Positions 8,963 through 16,621 of a stretch of DNA of 64,000 nucleotides are shown here, piece by piece. The notes beneath the pieces are model-generated. The model was not told the DNA's origin. It did no database searches and worked only from the letters and a program-made list of their open reading frames with translations. The translations under genes and the position numbers were made by a program. The DNA is from Bacteroidia bacterium (GTDB taxonomy: Bacteria > Bacteroidota > Ignavibacteria > UBA10030). Within the stretch, counting starts at the first letter, position 1. Every line of letters starts with the position of its first letter. Location of the stretch: NCBI GenBank assembly GCA_022180565.1, contig BQML01000007.1:1-64000 (forward strand), in the 5' to 3' direction.

Positions 8963-10756
8963 TCAGGTCACCAGAACGTTTTCAGGAACATATTCATAGG
9001 AGCCTTCTTCGCGCCGCCGGGTGAACGCCACGACAACCGCCAGCAATCCGACCCTGCCGAAAAACATGGACAGAATTATAACGATTTTCCCGACCATCGA
9101 CAATGTGGGGGTCACTCCCATGGAAAGCCCCACGGTGCTCATTGCTGAAACCACTTCAAACAGGAGGTCGAGAAAGTTCTGGCGCTCGGTCAACAGCAGA
9201 ATAAAGACCGCCATGGCAATGAATCCGAACGAAAGGAGGGCAGTACTGAATGCCCGGACAATGGCCGACGAGGCCACCTGCCTGCCAAAGACCTCTACGG
9301 TGCTCCGTCCCGAAGCGACAGCCCGGATGTTCAGAAACGCAAGTGCCACGGTGGTTGTCTTGACTCCTCCGCCCGTAGAACCGGGAGAAGCTCCAACCCA
9401 CATCAGAAACACAAGGAGGAACAGCGTTGCGGGCGCAAGAGAGCCGATATCGACGGTGTTGAATCCAGCCGTGCGTGCCGAAACCGAGTGAAAGAGGGCC
9501 TCAACAATTGAAATCCCTCCACCGTCGGCCTCCAACAAAAAAATTCCCGCCGTCCCGAGCAGAAGCAGAACTCCCGTGGTTACAAGGACAATCTTGCTGT
9601 GAAGCGAAAGCCTTGCCTGCACGGATCCAGCTTTCTGCGTGAAGGAGGTCCCCAAATCGGACAGGACAGGAAACCCCAACCCGCCGAGAATCACCAGCAT
9701 CATGATGACAGCCTGAAAGCCGGCGTTGTTTACCAGGCCGCTTTCCGCCAGGTTGTGTGTCGTCAGCGTAAACCCTGCGTTGCAGAAACCGGAAACAGCA
9801 TGGAAGACAGCAAAGAACACCCGCCGCCCCTCCGCTGCCGGGATATCGCCGCTTGCTTCAAAAAGCGCGAGCGCGCCAAAGGCCTCCAGAACAATCGTCG
9901 TCAGCGTGATGGTCACGATGGTTCGGCGTATTCTTCCAACGCCTTCCTCGCCAAGCAGTGTCTGCATGGTTGCATATTCTTTCAGGTTCGCTCCACTGCC
10001 AAGAATGTAGGCAAAGAACGTCGTCAACGTCATGATACCCAATCCGCCCGCTTGCATGAGAATCAGAAGAATGGTGTGGCCCAGTGGCGTGAAGTACGTT
10101 GCAGTGTCCACCACAATCAGGCCGGTCACGCACACGGCGCTCGTGGCAGTGAACAGAGCGTCAACCAACGGCATCGAACCCGAGACGGTGGCACGGGGAA
10201 GCAAAAGCAAGACGGATCCCAGAAGAATGAGAACGAGAAAGCTGCCAAGAATGAGCACCGAGGGCTGGATGTTGCCCGCCATGATACGCCTGCTGAGCCG
10301 AAGAGCCGTCGGAATGAACGCAAGGAGGGAGAACATTTGCGCAAGCACAACATAGACGCTTGTGAGGCTTTCCGGCGTGAGGAGGGGATTGAGCGAAAGG
10401 AGGAGCCGCTCGATCGTACCCGGAAGAATCAGATACAGCAAGATTAAGAAGAGGAGAAGCTGGTCGGGCCATCGTGTTCGGAGAAAAGCGGCCCGTTCGC
10501 CGGTGAGGAGGATCTTCGCGATTCCGAGCACAACGTATCCGTACAGCACGACACGCGTGGCAGTCCGGGTCGCCAGGGCAACGTCTGCCGTCAGATAGAA
10601 TCCGTACTCTGCAATCAGGGCGAGAACCGCGAGAAGAGCAAGTATAAAGAACAGTGCGTTGATCAGAGTGAGTAGTCGCGCACGAGTGTCTTCACCGGGA
10701 ACACGGCTGCGAAGAAGCTGCCAAACACGCAACGGAGCCAATCTCGATTGCACCAC
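8963..10756 (-). CDS. TrkH/KtrB-family potassium uptake protein
   Basis: A 597-residue inner-membrane protein with the four pore-loop repeats of the SKT family: TSAVCVTGLIVVDT, VSGFCNAGFTLTT, VSARTAGFNTVDI and VSAMSTVGLSMGVTP, each with the selectivity-filter glycine. The first approx. 140 residues add extra helices, longer than plain KtrB. It imports K+ (possibly with Na+ or H+), the primary response to high osmolarity. It starts at GTG 10756, 9 bp after pdxJ, and is followed directly by its RCK regulator. A second GTG at 10753 is equally possible. Confidence 0.93.
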   Translation of the reverse strand: MVQSRLAPLRVWQLLRSRVPGEDTRARLLTLINALFFILALLAVLALIAEYGFYLTADVALATRTATRVVLYGYVVLGIAKILLTGERAAFLRTRWPDQLLLFLILLYLILPGTIERLLLSLNPLLTPESLTSVYVVLAQMFSLLAFIPTALRLSRRIMAGNIQPSVLILGSFLVLILLGSVLLLLPRATVSGSMPLVDALFTATSAVCVTGLIVVDTATYFTPLGHTILLILMQAGGLGIMTLTTFFAYILGSGANLKEYATMQTLLGEEGVGRIRRTIVTITLTTIVLEAFGALALFEASGDIPAAEGRRVFFAVFHAVSGFCNAGFTLTTHNLAESGLVNNAGFQAVIMMLVILGGLGFPVLSDLGTSFTQKAGSVQARLSLHSKIVLVTTGVLLLLGTAGIFLLEADGGGISIVEALFHSVSARTAGFNTVDIGSLAPATLFLLVFLMWVGASPGSTGGGVKTTTVALAFLNIRAVASGRSTVEVFGRQVASSAIVRAFSTALLSFGFIAMAVFILLLTERQNFLDLLFEVVSAMSTVGLSMGVTPTLSMVGKIVIILSMFFGRVGLLAVVVAFTRRREEGSYEYVPENVLVT

Positions 10757-10765
10757 GGATTGTCG

Positions 10766-11482
10766 TCAGGAGTCCTTGATCAAAGAAAGCATTTCACGCA
10801 CCGCCCGATCAAGTCCCGCAAACACCGCCCGTGTGATCACGGCATGTCCGATGCTGAGCTCATCAATTTCCGCAATCGATGCCACCGGTCGCGTATTGAC
10901 GTAATTGAGACCGTGGCCGGCGTGGACGCCCAGTCCCAACGATTTGCCCAGCGCCGCCGCCTGCTTGATGGCCACGAGACATTCCTGAATGTCGCGTTCC
11001 CGACGCGCATTTGCGTACTCGCCGGTATGAAGCTCCACCATGTCCGCTCCTGCTTCTTTCGCCGCCTCAATGTGTGCAGGCGATGGATCCACGAACAAAC
11101 TGACGGGAATCTTGTGGTTGTGAAACTCCCTGATGACACCCTCCAGAAACCTCTTCTGCCCCGCGACGTCCAATCCCCCTTCTGTCGTCAGTTCCTGCCG
11201 TCGTTCAGGGACGAGTGTGACAAAATCTGGTACTACGTCAATCGCGATCTTGATGATCTCCTCCGTCGCCCCCATTTCAAGATCAAGCCTCGTCTTGACT
11301 ACCTCCCGAAGAAGCTTCACATCTCTGTCCTTGATGTGCCGTCTGTCCTCCCGAAGATGACACACGATCCCCTCGGCCCCGGCCAGTTCCGCAACCTGAG
11401 CGGCCGTGACCGGATCGGGCTCCTCCCCGCCCCGGGCGTTTCTCAAAGTCGCTACGTGGTCAATGTTGATGGCAAGCCGCAT
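10766..11482 (-). CDS. pdxJ: Pyridoxine 5'-phosphate synthase PdxJ
   Basis: A 238-residue TIM barrel, the usual length for PdxJ. Family signatures are the start RLAINIDHVATLRNARGG, EGIVCHLREDRRHI, PVSLFVDPSP, VELHTGEYA, LGVHAGHGLNY and the ending SIGHAVITRAVF. It joins 1-deoxyxylulose 5-phosphate and 3-amino-2-oxopropyl phosphate to make pyridoxine phosphate. Deoxyxylulose phosphate is also the substrate of the dxr gene in this window. The ATG at 11482 was chosen over a longer frame because homology begins at MRLAINIDHVA. It is probably the first gene of the pdxJ-trkH-trkA-antiporter transcript. Confidence 0.96.
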   Translation of the reverse strand: MRLAINIDHVATLRNARGGEEPDPVTAAQVAELAGAEGIVCHLREDRRHIKDRDVKLLREVVKTRLDLEMGATEEIIKIAIDVVPDFVTLVPERRQELTTEGGLDVAGQKRFLEGVIREFHNHKIPVSLFVDPSPAHIEAAKEAGADMVELHTGEYANARRERDIQECLVAIKQAAALGKSLGLGVHAGHGLNYVNTRPVASIAEIDELSIGHAVITRAVFAGLDRAVREMLSLIKDS

Positions 11483-11515
11483 GGCAAGAATCGGCCTGCA
11501 ATATACAAAATTTGG

Positions 11516-11531
11516 CCGTTTGAATAAACGG
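11516..11531. promoter_or_regulatory. Palindrome in the divergent pdxJ / barrel-gene promoter region
   Basis: The inverted repeat CCGTTT-GAAT-AAACGG lies in the 66 bp between the divergent pdxJ and bactofilin-barrel genes. A TATATT box for pdxJ can be read just to the left on the minus strand (about 11500-11505). The palindrome could be an operator, or a weak hairpin. No regulator can be named. Confidence 0.3.
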
Positions 11532-11548
11532 AAAGAGAAAGACACAAG

Positions 11549-13288
11549 GTGAAACTTTTTACACAAAAGAAGCGTAATTTCAGGAAATTTCAGATTGCTC
11601 CTGTTCTTATGCGACCCTTGCCTTCGCTTGTTCTCCTTGTCCCGCTCCTGCTTCCCGCCTCTTTGTTCGCTCAGACGCGTCATGCCGATGTGCGCGCAGA
11701 GGACCACCACGACAGCTTCGGCAGGCGGCTCGAATCCATGATCGATCGCTTCCTCCAAAACATTCATGAAGAGTTTTCAGAATCCGGGAACGACACGATT
11801 CCCCCCGCCCGTCCATCCCGTGATGATGACGACATCGATCAGTGGCGAACTCCCTCCACGATGTCATTTGACGGCGATGCCACGATTGAAGAAGACGAAA
11901 CGATTACCGGCAATGTGGTTGTCAAAGGGGGCGATCTTACGGTCTTCGGCCGCGTGGAAGGCGATGTTCTTGTGGTCGGGGGTACTCTCTACGTGAAGAA
12001 CGGAGCGCGCATTACGGGCAACGCGCGTGTGATCAATGGCGACGTGGTCCGAGAGGAGGATGGTGTCGTCGAGGGATACGTCGACCAAGCCTCGGCATCG
12101 ACGGCCTCCTACCGGTACGACCGCGGCAGATTCACGCGTTCCGGATACCGGTTCGAAGCCCCCTGGACCAATCCACTCACTAATCTCGACAATTTCATCT
12201 ACCACTTCAATCGCGTTGAAGGCCATTTCATCGGCCTGGGCTCCGAGAAGAGATACTACTGGGACGGAGCGAGGACGATCAGCCCCTATGGCTTCATCGG
12301 CTGGGGATTCAAATCGCATCGCTGGCGGGGCATGCTCGGTGTCGATAGGCAATTCAGCATTTCATCCGAAGACGAGAACACAGGGCGCATTCTGGAATTC
12401 GGCATTGAAGGACACAGCCTGACCGATTCCAAGGAATCATGGATCATCGGTACGAATGAAAACACCGCTGCGGCTGTTTTGATCCATGAGGATTTCCATG
12501 ATTACTTCGGGCGCGAGGGCGCGAGCGTCCATGCAGGATACTATACGAAAGAAGATGACATTCAGATGCAGTTCAGGATCGAATTCACTGCCGACCGCTA
12601 CGAGTCCCTGGACAAAAAGACGGAGTGGTCCGTCTTCGGTGGGAAAAAAGTGTTTCGCCCTAATTCCCCCGTTGATGAAGGACACATGCGCTCTGTGATC
12701 ATCCGTCCGGGCTTCAGCACGGTGGAGCGTACCAGTCGAGGACAATACGGCTGGAGCATCTACGCTGTGAGCGAGATTGCCGACAAAGGGCTCGGGGGCA
12801 GGTTTTCCTTCAGCACGCTCCTGACCGACATCCGACGTTATCAACCGCTCAGCCGCTATGATAACCTGAACATCAGATTCCGCCTGGGCACGTCGGGCGG
12901 ATTACTCCCGGTGCAGAGAATCTATGAGATCGGCGGATTGGGTACGCTTCACGCTCGACCGTATAAATCGGGAACCGGCAACCGTCTGATCCTTCTGAAT
13001 GCCGAATACATTCTCAACGCCGACGTTCTCAATGATCTGGACTTCTGGCCCAGCTGGCTCTTCAGCCGCGTCAATCTCATCTTCATGGTTGACGCCGGGT
13101 TCATTCGCACTGTCCCGCGGGACTACGGATGGACCGAAGGTTTCGACAATATCCGCCTCTCCGACTTCCAAAATGATCTCGGGTTGGGAATCTCGAACAG
13201 GTCCGGCTCGTGGAGGGTGGGATTTGCCTGGCAGACAGACCGAAAGGCTCCGGCGCGCTTCTTCTTCAGATTTACGCGACCCTTCTGA
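11549..13288 (+). CDS. Bactofilin-like repeat fused to an outer-membrane beta-barrel (Omp85-like C-terminus)
   Basis: A secreted protein of up to 579 residues. It has a hydrophobic signal (RPLPSLVLLVPLLLPASLFAQ), then about 80 acidic residues with coiled parts. Residues about 110-185 contain short Gly/Val repeats such as GNVVVKGGDLTVFGRVEGDV and GTLYVKNGARITG, the ladder pattern of bactofilin / polymer-forming beta-helix domains. The remaining approx. 390 residues alternate aromatic and polar positions and end in FFFRFTRPF, typical of a barrel inserted by BAM. IGGLGTLHARPYKSGTGNR resembles the Omp85 / surface-antigen barrel loop. Start is either GTG 11549 or ATG 11609; the latter gives a normal signal peptide but no clear ribosome site. 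Function is unknown. Confidence 0.75.
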   Translation: MKLFTQKKRNFRKFQIAPVLMRPLPSLVLLVPLLLPASLFAQTRHADVRAEDHHDSFGRRLESMIDRFLQNIHEEFSESGNDTIPPARPSRDDDDIDQWRTPSTMSFDGDATIEEDETITGNVVVKGGDLTVFGRVEGDVLVVGGTLYVKNGARITGNARVINGDVVREEDGVVEGYVDQASASTASYRYDRGRFTRSGYRFEAPWTNPLTNLDNFIYHFNRVEGHFIGLGSEKRYYWDGARTISPYGFIGWGFKSHRWRGMLGVDRQFSISSEDENTGRILEFGIEGHSLTDSKESWIIGTNENTAAAVLIHEDFHDYFGREGASVHAGYYTKEDDIQMQFRIEFTADRYESLDKKTEWSVFGGKKVFRPNSPVDEGHMRSVIIRPGFSTVERTSRGQYGWSIYAVSEIADKGLGGRFSFSTLLTDIRRYQPLSRYDNLNIRFRLGTSGGLLPVQRIYEIGGLGTLHARPYKSGTGNRLILLNAEYILNADVLNDLDFWPSWLFSRVNLIFMVDAGFIRTVPRDYGWTEGFDNIRLSDFQNDLGLGISNRSGSWRVGFAWQTDRKAPARFFFRFTRPF

Positions 13289-13300
13289 CCATACATGAAA

Positions 13301-13321
13301 AATCCCCCAAGGCGGGGGATT
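13301..13321 (-). terminator. Intrinsic terminator of the microcompartment-shell operon
   Basis: An 8-bp stem, AATCCCCC / GGGGGATT with a five-base loop. On the minus strand it is followed by a T-run (ATTTTTC). It lies 25 bp after the stop of the second shell gene, and could also stop the convergent barrel gene. Confidence 0.8.
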
Positions 13322-13345
13322 CTTCAATGTTTCGCCACTTTCTCT

Positions 13346-13900
13346 CTACTTCCCGAACTTCGTCTTCATCAATTCTTCGATGAGCTGTTTCTTGTTGGCA
13401 CGCGAGATTTCGCGCCCATAAATCGAGAGCCCCTCGACCGTCCTGGCATGCGATCGAAGTTCATGCACGGTCATTTCGTTCAGCTTCTCAAAGTACCGCT
13501 CCTCTTCCGGACTCAGATTGTCCGGCTTTGAATACGGCTCTTCCGGCACCGCATCGGTTTCCTCTTCGCTCTCTTCTTCTGACGACCTTCCCAGAAGCTC
13601 CAGCACCTGCGCTTCGCTGAGCGAGGCTTTTGCATAAATCAAATCCTCCATTCCCTCCGCCGGTCGGGGAATGACATGCTTCGAAACGAGTTCTCCCACC
13701 CGCTGAGCAGCGGATGCTCCCGCTTCGACCGCCGAAATGACAGCAGCGGTTTCGCCAATGATTTTCACCGTAATCAGAGCGGGGTCTGTTCGTTCCTTTC
13801 CCACCAGGATCACGCGGGCGGTTTTTACCATAGCATCGGCCGCCTCTACGGCACCGACAAGACCGCGAGTTTCAACGAGTCCGAGTGCGTAATCGATCAT
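13346..13900 (-). CDS. BMC-domain shell protein with acidic linker and SAP/Rho-N-like tail
   Basis: A 184-residue protein. Residues 1-95 are one BMC (Pfam00936-type) domain: [49 protein letters not shown]. This is the hexamer-forming fold of microcompartment shells. Next come a Glu-rich linker (about 105-135) and a helical tail, LNEMTVHELRSHARTVEGL..ISRANKKQLIEELM. That tail has the spacing of SAP or Rho N-terminal helix-extended-helix domains that touch nucleic acid. Some shell proteins (EutK, PduK) also carry C-terminal extensions, so this may be a cargo- or DNA-contacting shell part. It follows the short shell gene by 54 bp holding a hairpin. Confidence 0.88.
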   Translation of the reverse strand: MIDYALGLVETRGLVGAVEAADAMVKTARVILVGKERTDPALITVKIIGETAAVISAVEAGASAAQRVGELVSKHVIPRPAEGMEDLIYAKASLSEAQVLELLGRSSEEESEEETDAVPEEPYSKPDNLSPEEERYFEKLNEMTVHELRSHARTVEGLSIYGREISRANKKQLIEELMKTKFGK

Positions 13901-13909
13901 GGAGGAAAG

Positions 13910-13941
13910 GGCCTCTGCCGGAACGGGATTCCGGCAGGGCC
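13910..13941 (-). other. Intercistronic hairpin between the two shell genes
   Basis: A stem of CTGCCGGAA / TTCCGGCAG with a five-base loop, extended by GGCC/GGCC across one bulged base, 13 bp in all. It fills most of the 54-bp gap between the shell genes. On the minus strand no T-run follows, so it is unlikely to end transcription fully; mRNA processing or a differential stability role that sets shell-protein ratio is a reasonable guess. Confidence 0.55.
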
Positions 13942-13954
13942 GCTACGGGGAAGA

Positions 13955-14248
13955 CTACTTCGAAGGCCGTTTCGGAAGAATCATTTCAACGTCGCTGTGC
14001 GGCCGCGGGATCACATGCACGGATACCAATTCTCCTACCCGCTGGGCGGCCGCCGCCCCCGCGTCGGTCGCAGCCTTCACAGCACCGACGTCACCGCGCA
14101 CCATCACGGTCACGTAGCCTCCGCCGATCTGCTCTTTGCCGATCAACGTAACACGTGCGGCTTTGACCATTGCATCGGCTGCTTCAATGGCTCCAACCAA
14201 CCCCTTGGTTTCCACCATCCCGAGCGCGTCCAGCGAGATGTCCGACAT
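13955..14248 (-). CDS. BMC-H microcompartment shell hexamer protein (PduA/CcmK type)
   Basis: A 97-residue single BMC-domain protein of the usual PduA/PduJ/CcmK length. It has [23 protein letters not shown], the edge motif, [25 protein letters not shown], then [19 protein letters not shown]. These proteins form hexamers that tile the facets of bacterial microcompartments; the pore loop is probably the GG in [14 protein letters not shown] stands ahead of the ATG. It is first in a two-gene operon with a longer shell protein. No pentamer (EutN/CcmL) or encapsulated enzyme gene is within 10 kb on either side. Confidence 0.95.
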   Translation of the reverse strand: MSDISLDALGMVETKGLVGAIEAADAMVKAARVTLIGKEQIGGGYVTVMVRGDVGAVKAATDAGAAAAQRVGELVSVHVIPRPHSDVEMILPKRPSK

Positions 14249-14280
14249 TGAACGTTCTCCTTACGAAAATAGTGTCGTGG

Positions 14281-14315
14281 CCCTGCTCCCAAGTGCCTGA
14301 TTCCCGGGAGCAGGG
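14281..14315 (-). other. 5'-terminal hairpin of the shell-operon mRNA
   Basis: A perfect 10-bp inverted repeat, CCCTGCTCCC / GGGAGCAGGG, with a 15-base loop. The predicted start of transcription from the adjacent promoter is at about 14316, so the stem would form the very 5' end of the mRNA. A 5' stem of this sort often protects against RNase E/J attack. Confidence 0.55.
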
Positions 14316-14322
14316 TGCCGCC

Positions 14323-14351
14323 AATATAAAGAAAGGGGCGGGGAATGTCAA
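14323..14351 (-). promoter_or_regulatory. Sigma-70-type promoter of the shell operon
   Basis: On the minus strand, TTGACA (14351-14346) and TATATT (14328-14323) are separated by exactly 17 bp. This gives a start near 14316, about 67 bases before the BMC-H start codon. Confidence 0.65.
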
Positions 14352-14497
14352 CCATGGGGAGCATGATCATCGATGCTTTCATAGCCTGATGTCCCATGCA
14401 CTTCCTCGACCCCAGGCGGGGTACACACTGCTATTGTTGATTTTCCGATGATTTCTTGCGTTTATCTGAATCACGTTTCAGGACGGCACTCTCTTCA

Positions 14498-15727
14498 ATG
14501 AAACTCCGGTTTCCTCTCGCAGTCCTTCTCATTGTTCATCCGGTCAGAGCACAAATGATTTCATCGAACGAACTTCTCGGTCTCGCATATTCATACCGCC
14601 TGACCGACATTACTTCACGGCGCTTTCCGCAAAGCCGCTTGTTGCAATGGATCGATCCCCTTCTCGCCACCGGCCGGTTCACGTCCTCACCCGCAGGAAC
14701 ATCGGCAGAAGGACGCACCGTTTACCTCTATACCTATGGAACCGGCACGACCAAGATTCTCCTCTGGTCGCAAATGCACGGGGACGAATCGACCGCGACC
14801 ATGGCTCTGGTCGATTTGCTTAACCTGTTCGCCAACGCGCACGATCATCCCCTTGTCACGTCCATTCGCACCCATCTCACGCTTCTCATGGTCCCAATGC
14901 TGAATCCGGACGGTGCGGAGCGTTTCCAGAGAAGAACGGCTCAGCAGATTGACATGAACCGCGACGCCCTACGGCTTGCCACGCCGGAGGCACGCATTCT
15001 CAAGACCCTTCAGGAAACTCATCGTCCTTCATTTGGATTCAATCTGCACGACCAGGATCCGCGTTCAACCGTCGGGCAATCGAAGGAAGTCGCAGCCATC
15101 GCGCTCCTTGCCCCCGCCGTCGATGACGCCAATTCCGACACGCCGGAACGAACACGTGCCAAGCTCGTCGCCGCACGAATCGTTCAAGCCATCACCCCGC
15201 TGGTGCCCGGACACATCACCCGCTACGACGACACCTTCGAACCCCGGGCTTTTGGAGATAACATCCAGAAATGGGGTACAAGCACGATTCTGATCGAGTC
15301 GGGAGGATGGAGAGACGATCCGGAAAAGATGCACTTGAGGACGACCAATGTCGTTGCCCTGCTTGCCGCGTTCCTCTCCATCGCCGAAGGCGATTACCAT
15401 CAGGCAGACCCCGCCGTGTACGAAACACTCCCCAAGAACGGGAGGAATCTCTTCGACATCGTGATCCGGGGCGCGTCGTTCAAGGCCGGTTTCTCCGTGC
15501 CCCCCCTCACGGTCGACATCGGCATCAATGTCGATCAAGAGGTCGATTCCACCGGCCTCATTGTCCCCATGGCAACAATCGTCGATGTGGGAGATCTTAG
15601 TACGTTCGGGGCTTACCGGGAGTTTGATGGAACGGGAATGATGTTCGACTCCACGGTGATCGAATTGAAGAAGAGCCTTCCGGAAAAGGACCTTCTCCAC
15701 CTCCTCGAGCACATACGGAGCCGATAG
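14498..15727 (+). CDS. Secreted M14-family zinc carboxypeptidase-like protein
   Basis: A 409-residue exported protein with the signal MKLRFPLAVLLIVHPVRAQ. SQMHGDEST carries the first zinc ligands (H-x-x-E) of M14 peptidases, MLNPDGAERFQRRT the NPDG element, NRDA a substrate-binding Arg, FGFNLHDQ the third zinc ligand His and ILIESGGW the catalytic Glu. Substrate may be a peptide or a peptidoglycan stem in the periplasm. An upstream in-frame GTG/ATG at 14456 would add 14 residues ahead of the signal, so ATG 14498 was chosen. The C-terminal approx. 100 residues are beta-rich and not recognised. It stands alone between the shell operon and the sigma factor gene. Confidence 0.88.
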   Translation: MKLRFPLAVLLIVHPVRAQMISSNELLGLAYSYRLTDITSRRFPQSRLLQWIDPLLATGRFTSSPAGTSAEGRTVYLYTYGTGTTKILLWSQMHGDESTATMALVDLLNLFANAHDHPLVTSIRTHLTLLMVPMLNPDGAERFQRRTAQQIDMNRDALRLATPEARILKTLQETHRPSFGFNLHDQDPRSTVGQSKEVAAIALLAPAVDDANSDTPERTRAKLVAARIVQAITPLVPGHITRYDDTFEPRAFGDNIQKWGTSTILIESGGWRDDPEKMHLRTTNVVALLAAFLSIAEGDYHQADPAVYETLPKNGRNLFDIVIRGASFKAGFSVPPLTVDIGINVDQEVDSTGLIVPMATIVDVGDLSTFGAYREFDGTGMMFDSTVIELKKSLPEKDLLHLLEHIRSR

Positions 15728-15838
15728 CCCTCACCTGTATCACAGAGGTTATGGGCGATGACCGCACCGGTTGCAGGCCAACCCCTTATTTCGTACTTTG
15801 CGAATTCTGCGGATTCGCCCCTTTTTCAGGGAGCTATC

Positions 15839-15994
15839 ACCTGCACAGGAATCTCCCCCGGAACTCGTTGGAACCGATTCCTGTTCAATGTGCAGGTCGC
15901 CTTGCGCCAGAATCACCCGGTTCCTCGAAGGGGATACCGTGAATGGCGATGACGAGTCCGAGAACCACTCAGCAGTTGAGAAGGGAAAAGGCGA
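15839..15994 (+). promoter_or_regulatory. Structured leader of the ECF sigma gene with possible Shine-Dalgarno masking
   Basis: The leader holds nested inverted repeats: ACCTGCACA (15839-15847) with TGTGCAGGT (15889-15897), enclosing GGAATC/GATTCC; a second long hairpin from CGCCA (15905) to TGGCG (15948) with TCAC..GGT/ACCGTGA inside; and TCGCCTT (15897-15903), which is an exact 7-base complement of AAGGCGA (15988-15994) at the ribosome-binding site. The 7-bp helix would share its first base with the first stem, so the two may compete. All pairings were found by eye. Confidence 0.4.
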
Positions 15995-15997
15995 CTC

Positions 15998-16594
15998 ATG
16001 ATCCCAGTTGTTCTGGCGGCTGTTCTTTCCCGCTCCACACGCCGGAAACAGGAGGATTTCCAAAAAGAGGCTCTGCCTCACATGGATATCCTGTACAACT
16101 ACGCGCTCCGGACCACAGGGAATGTGGAAGACGCGCGAGACCTCCTTCAGGAAACCTATCTGAAGGCCTACCGCTTCTGGGACAAGTACGAAAAGGGAAC
16201 CAACATCCGGGCCTGGCTTTTCCGGATCATGAAGAACTCCTACATCAACCGGTACCGGAAGGAGTCTAAAGAGCCGGACAAGGTTGATTATGGAGACGTT
16301 GAAAACTTCTACAATTCTGTTCGGGCTGAATACAAGGACACCAACGACCTCCAGGAAAAACTTTACAGGAACCTCCTGGGGGACGAAGTCGCAAATGCGC
16401 TTGAGAGTCTCCCCGAAGACTTCAGAACGGTGGTCATCTTGTGCGATATCGAAGGGCTGACCTACGAGGAGATCGCAGAGTTCATCGACCGGCCGATCGG
16501 GACCGTGCGGTCACGGCTCCATCGCGGAAGGAAACTCCTGCAGGCAAAGCTCCTGAACTACGCGAGGAAACAGGGAATCGCTCCAAATGACTGA
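15998..16594 (+). CDS. ECF-type RNA polymerase sigma factor
   Basis: A 198-residue sigma factor. Region 2 spans about 25-95 (ILYNYALRTTGNVEDARDLLQETYLKAYRFWDKYEKGTNIRAWLFRIMKN). Region 4 spans about 130-190 (LPEDFRTVVILCDIEGLTYEEIAEFIDRPIGTVRSRLHRGRK). No region 1 or 3 is present, as in ECF factors of the RpoE/SigE class. It directs RNA polymerase to stress promoters when its anti-sigma factor lets go. The ATG is 4 bases after AAAAGGCGACTC. The anti-sigma gene follows by 27 bp. GGAAC motifs in the leader resemble ECF -35 boxes and may reflect self-control, but no clear -10 was seen. Confidence 0.95.
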   Translation: MIPVVLAAVLSRSTRRKQEDFQKEALPHMDILYNYALRTTGNVEDARDLLQETYLKAYRFWDKYEKGTNIRAWLFRIMKNSYINRYRKESKEPDKVDYGDVENFYNSVRAEYKDTNDLQEKLYRNLLGDEVANALESLPEDFRTVVILCDIEGLTYEEIAEFIDRPIGTVRSRLHRGRKLLQAKLLNYARKQGIAPND

Positions 16595-16621
16595 GACGCA
16601 CAAGCAGGAGAACACGCAGCG

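Noticed and set aside
15751-15997. Short frames between the M14 peptidase and the sigma gene
   Set aside because: None has a ribosome site or a recognised product, and the region is better explained as a structured leader.
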